From Proteiniphilum sp. UBA1403 (GTDB lineage Bacteria > Bacteroidota > Bacteroidia > Bacteroidales > Dysgonomonadaceae): a stretch of 20,896 bases of DNA. The number at the start of each line of letters is the position of its first letter. The stretch's first letter is position 1. Shown here in pieces: positions 15,276-20,896 of this stretch. The stretch lies in the NCBI GenBank assembly GCA_002305715.1, contig DBQD01000014.1, positions 3,054-23,949 on the forward strand. Direction: 5' to 3'. A program made the position numbers and the translations under genes. Below the pieces are notes generated by a model. The model ran no database searches. It saw nothing but the letters and a program-made list of their open reading frames with translations, and had not been told where the DNA came from.

Positions 15276-16874
15276 TCATGTAGATGAGATGGTTGAGTCT
15301 TTGTAAATGATGACTCGCTCGATGTATATCTTATGGCCGGTTGAGGCCTCTTTCTTTTTGTCTAAAACCACAATTCTTAAAGTGTGGTCCCCTTCGGTCA
15401 GGTCCATCTTGTGAATGATGTGTTGTCTGTTGCCGTTCCATTTTCCAGCTTCAGTACGATGGTAACAGTTGAACTCTCTGAAGGGTTCTCCATCGATATA
15501 TGCCATGGCTGTTCCTCCGTCAGTTTGATAACTGCCCAGTACAGATATGCCAGATCCACTGAAGGCTATCTCAAAACTATCACCCGGTGTGGTAGAAACC
15601 TTATAGAGGTCATTATCTCCCTCACCATATCTAAAATCTACCCAATTGCCTTCCAATTTAAACTTTTCTGAGTCACTCATTTGAATGAAATATGACATTG
15701 ACATGTCGGGGAAGGCTTGTTCCAACTGGCCTGCGAATTGAATGGTTTGCAATTTCACATGGTAGAGATCATCTTGCAGTTTCCCCCCGTTTGCCAGTAT
15801 ATTATCCTCCGCAAAAGATTGAGTAAGTGATACAGCTTTGTTGAACGAAATATCTGTGTATAAAAAAGCTTTGTCGGCAATTATTGGGATGTGCGATGTA
15901 AGCTTTTCATCGATTGCTTCGTATCCTTGGATAATTCCCAGCACTGCTGCAGCATTTGCCGCGTTGCAATCGGTATCCTGTCCACATCGAATAGCAATAT
16001 CAATGGTTTTCTCCATATCATTCTCACCATATAGCAATCCCATTGCGATATAAGCACCGTTGATTGTAGCATCTATATTGAAGGGGTGGTAGGGCACACA
16101 TAGGTCCGATTCACCCCACTTATCCTGTACCATTTGCCATGTTCTTCGCCAATTTACCGAATCCTGATTGTAACCATCTATCACTGTTTGAATTGCTTTG
16201 GCGTATTGACTCTCACGTGGTATTGCCTGTAATGCTTTACGTACAACCACCTTTGCATCCTTTTCAAAGAAAGCCAGTGTTTGCATAGCCGACACATACA
16301 TACCTCCGTAGAGTCCATCACCATAGGCCATTATCCGTCCCACGCTGTCTGCCATTATAGCTGCAGATTGCGGCAATCCGGGATGAATGAAGCCTATAAA
16401 GTCCGATTCAATTTGAAAATCGATGTCATTTGCATGCATATTATAGGCTGGAGCTCCAGATAGAGGAGGCATGATTCCATCGAAAAAGTTCTTTCTAGCC
16501 TGCAGGTTTGCATGACACAAGTTAAATTCCGCATTGGCAAAATCCTCTGCCAGTTTGGATACAGGTGTTTGCAAGCCTTGGTTTTTCTCCATTGTGCTCA
16601 TGAAAGTAAGTTGACCGTATAGGTCATCTTCGAGCAAGGCTCGTTCTATCATTTCGGGGTACCATGTAATTGAGTCTTCATAGGTGACACCGGCGGCTTT
16701 GAATTCCATGCCGATTCCTTTCATTACGCCAATCATTTTTCCGGCCCAGGCTCCCTTTATTTTATCATTCAGCTCTGATTTGGATATGGTCGCAATGGAT
16801 TCCTTCTCATCAGAGCAGGAGAGTAGGCTGACTAATATCCATAGAATTGGTAAAACAATGATACCTCTTTTCAT
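15276..16874 (-). CDS. ADP-ribosylglycohydrolase-fold lipoprotein with C-terminal beta domain
   Basis: A 532-residue lipoprotein (lipobox LLSC, C20). Residues about 33-345 show the all-helical ADP-ribosylglycohydrolase fold: IKGAWAGKMIGV (39-50) and the C-terminal metal-binding block CGQDTDCNAANAAAVLGIIQG (297-317). The N-terminal metal motif, normally TDDT, reads EDDLYGQ (82-88). Residues about 400-525 form a separate beta-rich domain (GSYQTDGGTAMAYIDG ... GDHTLRIVVLD), probably carbohydrate-binding or structural. Canonical members hydrolyse the N- or O-glycosidic bond to ADP-ribose inside the cell; a lipid-anchored form in a SusC/D locus points instead to a glycosidic bond outside the cytoplasm. 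As I recall, the ribose (rus) locus of B. thetaiotaomicron also carries such a gene. Preceded by a 208-bp gap. Confidence 0.82.
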   Translation of the reverse strand: MKRGIIVLPILWILVSLLSCSDEKESIATISKSELNDKIKGAWAGKMIGVMKGIGMEFKAAGVTYEDSITWYPEMIERALLEDDLYGQLTFMSTMEKNQGLQTPVSKLAEDFANAEFNLCHANLQARKNFFDGIMPPLSGAPAYNMHANDIDFQIESDFIGFIHPGLPQSAAIMADSVGRIMAYGDGLYGGMYVSAMQTLAFFEKDAKVVVRKALQAIPRESQYAKAIQTVIDGYNQDSVNWRRTWQMVQDKWGESDLCVPYHPFNIDATINGAYIAMGLLYGENDMEKTIDIAIRCGQDTDCNAANAAAVLGIIQGYEAIDEKLTSHIPIIADKAFLYTDISFNKAVSLTQSFAEDNILANGGKLQDDLYHVKLQTIQFAGQLEQAFPDMSMSYFIQMSDSEKFKLEGNWVDFRYGEGDNDLYKVSTTPGDSFEIAFSGSGISVLGSYQTDGGTAMAYIDGEPFREFNCYHRTEAGKWNGNRQHIIHKMDLTEGDHTLRIVVLDKKKEASTGHKIYIERVIIYKDSTISST

Positions 16875-17082
16875 TCTTGATTATTGTTTTGGCATTCATA
16901 ATATTCACTATGGTGGTTTACCTATTCCAGCATAGTTTGTAATGAATTAAGCCAGTTGAAAAAAGTTGTCCAGGCTTTGCATGCAACTAAATCAAAGTCG
17001 GTACCAAAGGTAACACAAATCTTCTTTTTAAGCAGGTACAAAACCCGGACAACGAACTCATACGGTTAGTCTAAACCTCATT
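16875..17082 (-). other. 208-bp gap inside the locus, with a partial promoter match
   Basis: This is the only long gap in the minus-strand gene series. On the minus strand, TACCTTTG (17012-17005) matches the -7 consensus TAnnTTTG exactly, but the nearest TTTTG upstream (17043-17039) is 26 bp away, too far for a standard -33 element. I see no strong hairpin with a T-run and no convincing small ORF. An internal promoter that boosts expression of the enzyme genes relative to SusC/D is possible but weakly supported. Confidence 0.25.
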
Positions 17083-18750
17083 TTACATGTCGATACAGTC
17101 GTATTGCACGCAGACAACACATCCGTTGGTAAACATGAAATAGAGATACATATAATATCCGTCATTTGAAACCTTCAGGATAACATCACCGGTTCCGTTA
17201 GTATTGGTACCACCATTATCCTTACCACCATAGGTGCCGATAGGTGTTGTCCAGATTGGTTCTGTGAAAGTACTTACAGCTGTAGCATCGTGTAGATAAA
17301 CTTTATCGTCACTACCCCAAGTGAAGGAGTTGATTGAGATGTTTGCTGCGTATGGAGTGTTGTTGAATACAACGTAATCAGTTGCATTCTGAATCCAGTT
17401 AGAGCTAATTTCCGGCCCTGTAGCTTTTACAGTGTTCGTTTTACCATCTACCCAAGCAAATTTATAGGGTCCTGCATAGCAAGAAACAAAGTAGTCACCA
17501 GTTGGGTCGCTTGGGTCGGTTGCTACTACGTCGGCATTGTTCCACCATGCTCCGTTAATACCATTGATTGCCACAATCGTAGGTGTTTGAGAGAGTAGGA
17601 CTCCATCCTTCACCTGCCAACGTGCAAAACTACGTGCATCACCCATCAGTGCAGCAGTAATAATAGCATCACCGTCTAGATTACCTTTGATTGATAACTT
17701 ACGTCCTATTCCACTTGCAGGGCTGTTGGTCCAGTCGATGTATACCTCAGGAGATGCGTTAACGCCTTTAAATCTCCATACTTTATACGTACCATCATTA
17801 GGAGCCAAATTGCTGATTAATATGTTGTCTGCATCATCGGCAGTAGCGAAAAAGTTCCGGAGGTTTCCAACAATTGATCCCATATTAGGCATTGTGCCAA
17901 CGTTAGCGCCCGTCTTTCTATCGAGCAGCATACCCGGTTCGTTACGTGTGTTCAACACCACATAGTCTTTCGTCACTGCAATACTTGTAGTATTGTGAAG
18001 AGTAGCAATACCTAAGTCAGATTGTAGTTTCTTGCTCCAAAGAATTTTTGCACTTCCATTTCGCATACCCCGATCAACTTTATTGGGCACATCTTTCCGC
18101 ACAGTATAGACAGTCTTAGTCACACCATTTTGGGCAGTGACAGTTAAAGTTAACTCTTCGTCGTAATTCAGTGCAGTCTGCGTTGGGTCGGGACTGATTG
18201 TCGCTCCATGTGAGATGCTCACTTCTGCCAATACATTTCCAATCTCTTCAATTGAGATGATCGATATTGTCTTGTTTGCATCGTCAATTATACCAGATAA
18301 GCCTAGGCTATTAATGCTAAAGTCCGTAATTCTTGCTTCAGCACTTTTACGAATCTCAGCCACAACTTTGTAGTCTTTTTTCGTTTTAGCCTGGTCTGTA
18401 ACGGTGATAATATTCTCTTTTGTCAGGTCCATATAGAGCAATGCTGGAGTAATTGTTACGTTATCATCCAGATTTGCTTCAATTCTCACTTTCTTTAATG
18501 CATCCATCGTCAGCACATTGTTGGATGTGCGTGGATAATTGTAAGGGAACACAATGGTAATAATTCCTTGCTCGTAGTCAATTTCGCTCGAAAAACTGTT
18601 TTCAGAGCTTTGATCTCCATAGAAGGAAGCAGTCAGACTGTTGATTCCATAGCGAGAAATTGAAGGCGTGAGATCTTCCACCTGCTGACATCCGCTAAGA
18701 ATGATCACCAATGCAGTCAGTGTCGCTAGGATTGAATATATTTTTTTCAT
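17083..18750 (-). CDS. DUF5018 domain lipoprotein, likely surface glycan-binding protein
   Basis: A 555-residue lipoprotein encoded directly after SusD, in the position of SusE/SusF-like surface glycan-binding proteins. The signal peptide ends in lipobox LSGC (C21). Residues about 30-230 contain two successive Ig-like repeats of the DUF5018 kind, each with the pattern 'ITDFSIN / VTITP / LTVTAQNGVTKTVYTV', ending near VRKDVPNK. The remaining ~320 residues are beta-rich with recurrent Trp and Asp-Gly turns (ILWSKKL, YKVWRFKG, FARWQVKDG, YKFAWVDGKT) and look like a propeller-type or other all-beta binding domain. It carries no recognisable catalytic motif. I chose the ATG at 18750 (MKKIYSILA), 17 bp after the SusD stop. 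Confidence 0.8.
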   Translation of the reverse strand: MKKIYSILATLTALVIILSGCQQVEDLTPSISRYGINSLTASFYGDQSSENSFSSEIDYEQGIITIVFPYNYPRTSNNVLTMDALKKVRIEANLDDNVTITPALLYMDLTKENIITVTDQAKTKKDYKVVAEIRKSAEARITDFSINSLGLSGIIDDANKTISIISIEEIGNVLAEVSISHGATISPDPTQTALNYDEELTLTVTAQNGVTKTVYTVRKDVPNKVDRGMRNGSAKILWSKKLQSDLGIATLHNTTSIAVTKDYVVLNTRNEPGMLLDRKTGANVGTMPNMGSIVGNLRNFFATADDADNILISNLAPNDGTYKVWRFKGVNASPEVYIDWTNSPASGIGRKLSIKGNLDGDAIITAALMGDARSFARWQVKDGVLLSQTPTIVAINGINGAWWNNADVVATDPSDPTGDYFVSCYAGPYKFAWVDGKTNTVKATGPEISSNWIQNATDYVVFNNTPYAANISINSFTWGSDDKVYLHDATAVSTFTEPIWTTPIGTYGGKDNGGTNTNGTGDVILKVSNDGYYMYLYFMFTNGCVVCVQYDCIDM

Positions 18751-18767
18751 ACTGTTCTTAGTTTTTT

Positions 18768-20384
18768 TTATTTCCAACTATCATATTGTTCAATCAGTGA
18801 GTTGTTTGCCAACTCTGCATCGGGGATTGGAAGAATGTAGTTTTTCGCAGAGAACTTACGATCTTGATAATCTACATCAATATATTCATAGTTGTCACCC
18901 ACAATTTTGAATCCATGTGCACGTGTATCGGTATATTCGATGTGTGCCAACTTCCATCTTCTCATGTCCCAGAAAAGATGACCCTCGTATGCCAATTCCA
19001 CTTTACGTTCGTTTCTGTAGTCTTCAAACCATTCATTGCCAGATGAGTTTTTAGCAGGAAGACCTACACGAGCACGTACTTGGTTCATAGCATCTCTTGC
19101 TTCGCTCATTTTATTGAGACGAAATGCTGCTTCTGCCTTATTAAGCAATACTTCTGCGTAGCGGATTTCTACCCAGCTCTGGGTGCTTGGTCTACCCTTC
19201 ACATCGGTTAGTGATTCATCCAACAGTTTTTTCAGATAATAACCTGTAGTGGTATGTCCATAGGTATATGGTTGCTCTCTGTATGCCATGAAGGTACCAT
19301 TGGTGCCATTCACTGAGTTCTGCATCACTTTTCCTTTCCAAGTGCTTCCCGGATAAATTACAGTCGCTTTGAAACGTGGCTCCAGATCTTCGTAGGGTGG
19401 TCGTGTAGCTGTGGCGATATGATATGGAGTCCAGTCCATTTTTGTGCCGTCTTTCTTTTCATAGCTTTCCACCATTTCTTGTGTAGGAGTACCTAACCCT
19501 CCAAATTCATATCCATCACTCAAGGGCACATAATCTTTATCGAATGCATGGTTTGGTCCTAGGATATTGTATTTGAACTCAAGTATTGTTTCCTTGTTGC
19601 TACCCTTCCAAGCTTGCTCATAGTCGCTTACCAGTTCAAATTTTCCTGATTTTACAACAGCATCTGCAGCGTCATAAGCCGACTGCCATCGTTCTGCAAA
19701 AAGCATCGCTCTCGATTTAAAAGCCAAGGCTGCATATTTGGTCAATCTTCCTTGATCTTGCCCTGTCCATGACTCTGGAAGGTTTGCGATAGCAAAATCG
19801 ATGTCGCTTTCAACCTGATCCCATGTAGCTTCATTTGAGCTGCGAGCTTTATCCTTTTCCATCTCAGCCAGTGAAGTGTAAATGATCACCCCGTCGTGGC
19901 GTCTTGCCAGTTGGAAATATATGAATGAACGGAAGAACAATATCTGTGCTTTCCACTTTGTGTTCTGCTCTTCAGAGAACTTTCCATATTTTTCCATGGA
20001 GTCAAGGAATTCATTCATTCTGCGAATCTTGTTGTAGGCATCGCTCCAAACGCTGTAGAATCCACCTGTAGCAGAAGTAATCAAGCTTGGATCAAACACA
20101 TAGTTGTTTGGATGACCTGCTTTGTGGCCTGCTGCATAAGAACCATATTTGAAGGTATTGGTAAAGCTTTCAGACAAGTTGCCACTTGCTTGTGCCGATC
20201 CAAACTGACCATATTGGTTCAGATATGTATAAAAACCATTTACGTAGAGGTTTACGCTCGACTCATCCTCCCATATCACTTTGTCGGTCAGTTTATCTGT
20301 AGGAGTTAGGTCCAGCCAATCCGAGCAACTGCTGAAAATGATCACAGCAGTGGTCAAGAGTAATGTCCGTATTATTTTTTTCAT
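18768..20384 (-). CDS. SusD/RagB family outer-membrane nutrient-binding lipoprotein
   Basis: A 538-residue SusD-like protein that caps a SusC TonB-dependent transporter and binds the oligosaccharide. The lipobox IFSSC gives lipidated C20. The N-terminal half has the helical TPR-like scaffold (ILFFRSFIYFQLARRHDGV, LTKYAALAFKSRAMLFAERW). The C-terminal half has the standard closing blocks IRYAEVLLNKAEAAFRLN, ARDAMNQVRARVGLP, RNERKVELAYEGHLFWDMRRW, and YILPIPDAELANNSLIEQ. Length is within the family's usual 500-600 residues. It lies 20 bp after the SusC gene in the same direction. The ligand cannot be inferred from sequence. Together with the adjacent SusC it defines this region as a polysaccharide utilisation locus. 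Confidence 0.95.
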   Translation of the reverse strand: MKKIIRTLLLTTAVIIFSSCSDWLDLTPTDKLTDKVIWEDESSVNLYVNGFYTYLNQYGQFGSAQASGNLSESFTNTFKYGSYAAGHKAGHPNNYVFDPSLITSATGGFYSVWSDAYNKIRRMNEFLDSMEKYGKFSEEQNTKWKAQILFFRSFIYFQLARRHDGVIIYTSLAEMEKDKARSSNEATWDQVESDIDFAIANLPESWTGQDQGRLTKYAALAFKSRAMLFAERWQSAYDAADAVVKSGKFELVSDYEQAWKGSNKETILEFKYNILGPNHAFDKDYVPLSDGYEFGGLGTPTQEMVESYEKKDGTKMDWTPYHIATATRPPYEDLEPRFKATVIYPGSTWKGKVMQNSVNGTNGTFMAYREQPYTYGHTTTGYYLKKLLDESLTDVKGRPSTQSWVEIRYAEVLLNKAEAAFRLNKMSEARDAMNQVRARVGLPAKNSSGNEWFEDYRNERKVELAYEGHLFWDMRRWKLAHIEYTDTRAHGFKIVGDNYEYIDVDYQDRKFSAKNYILPIPDAELANNSLIEQYDSWK

Positions 20385-20404
20385 TTTCTGTCAGTTTTGA
20401 GTGA

Positions 20405-20896
20405 TTATAATGAGAAGTTAAGCCCAAATGAAAGGGTTTTCTGCTGTGGATAGTAACCGTTGTTTACTCCCGGTTGTTCTGGGTCGATGTTATACTTGGT
20501 CAGTTCGCTGAATGTAAAAAGGTTTGATCCTTCTACGAAGAGTCTGAGTTTATCTACACCAGCTTTACGTGTGATAGCACCCGGTATGGTGTAACCCAAC
20601 TGGAATGATTTCACGCGAAGATAGTTTCCGTTTCTATACCAGAAAGTTGAAGAGTAGGCGTTGTTTGTGCTGACCGTAACCATTGAAAGACGTGGAAATT
20701 CAGCATTTGTATGTTCTGGTGTCCAAGAGTTCTCAGGTAAGAACTTTGGAGAGTTTCCTCCATGATAGAAGACCTTTGTGAAGGCGGTGTTATCCATTAC
20801 ACCTTCCGATCCTGATGAGGTGTATACACCGGTTAACGCAACTGTACGTCCCAGGCCTGATTGCAACAGTACATCGAAGTCGAAACCTTTCCAGTC
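20405..20896 (-). CDS. SusC/RagA TonB-dependent outer-membrane transporter, C-terminal part
   Basis: The last 163 residues of a SusC-family beta-barrel receptor; the gene continues past the right edge of the window. The pattern FWYRNGNYLRVKSFQLGYTIP, followed by LRLFVEGSNLFTFSEL and the terminal ending YYPQQKTLSFGLNFSL with a C-terminal hydrophobic/aromatic strand, is diagnostic of SusC proteins. It imports the glycan across the outer membrane with energy from TonB-ExbBD. The plug domain, TonB box, signal sequence and promoter are all outside the window, so the regulatory class of this locus cannot be seen. Confidence 0.93.
   Translation of the reverse strand, partial: DWKGFDFDVLLQSGLGRTVALTGVYTSSGSEGVMDNTAFTKVFYHGGNSPKFLPENSWTPEHTNAEFPRLSMVTVSTNNAYSSTFWYRNGNYLRVKSFQLGYTIPGAITRKAGVDKLRLFVEGSNLFTFSELTKYNIDPEQPGVNNGYYPQQKTLSFGLNFSL

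Overview
The window looks like a Bacteroidota chromosome segment, most likely order Bacteroidales; I cannot name the genus. The signs are a SusC/SusD pair followed by a DUF5018 lipoprotein, many lipobox or signal-peptide proteins, weak Shine-Dalgarno sites, and a TAnnTTTG-type promoter element. GC content looks moderate and fairly even, and I saw no insertion sequence, integrase, CRISPR array, tRNA or rRNA.

Left part (1-3667), small housekeeping-type genes: the 3' end of a dipeptide epimerase (+), an imperfect tandem array of eleven 11-bp units between convergent genes, a DUF3037/HipA-like kinase pair (-), a short-form nicotinamidase (-), a DUF486 small membrane protein (+), and a secreted xylose-isomerase-like TIM-barrel lipoprotein (+). 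A strong hairpin at 3693-3729 separates this part from the next.

Right part (3711-20896), all on the minus strand and thus transcribed right to left: a large polysaccharide utilisation locus. Order from the promoter side: SusC (C-terminus only), SusD, DUF5018 lipoprotein, ADP-ribosylglycohydrolase-fold lipoprotein with a C-terminal beta domain, two paralogous GHL10/DUF187-type TIM-barrel lipoproteins, a metallophosphoesterase-family protein that has lost its catalytic core, a DUF4434 TIM-barrel protein, an MFS sugar:H+ symporter, a CE2-type SGNH esterase, a DUF5009 membrane acyltransferase-like protein, a Tat-signal FAD-dependent oxidoreductase, and a GxDLY-type SGNH hydrolase. Gaps are mostly 4-65 bp (one 4-bp overlap), with a single 208-bp gap before the ADP-ribosylglycohydrolase gene.

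Inferred division of labour: SusC/SusD and the DUF5018 protein bind and import an oligosaccharide or glycoconjugate. Two esterases remove acyl groups and the GHL10, DUF4434 and ADP-ribosylglycohydrolase-like proteins cut linkages. The FAD enzyme oxidises an intermediate, DUF5009 may move acetyl groups across the inner membrane, and the MFS carrier takes the monosaccharide into the cytoplasm. No classical glycoside hydrolase or polysaccharide lyase and no regulator is visible, so the substrate cannot be read from the sequence. This locus is the best candidate here for an undescribed system. The points most worth checking are the core-deleted phosphoesterase, the chemistry of the locus, and the 11-bp repeat array.
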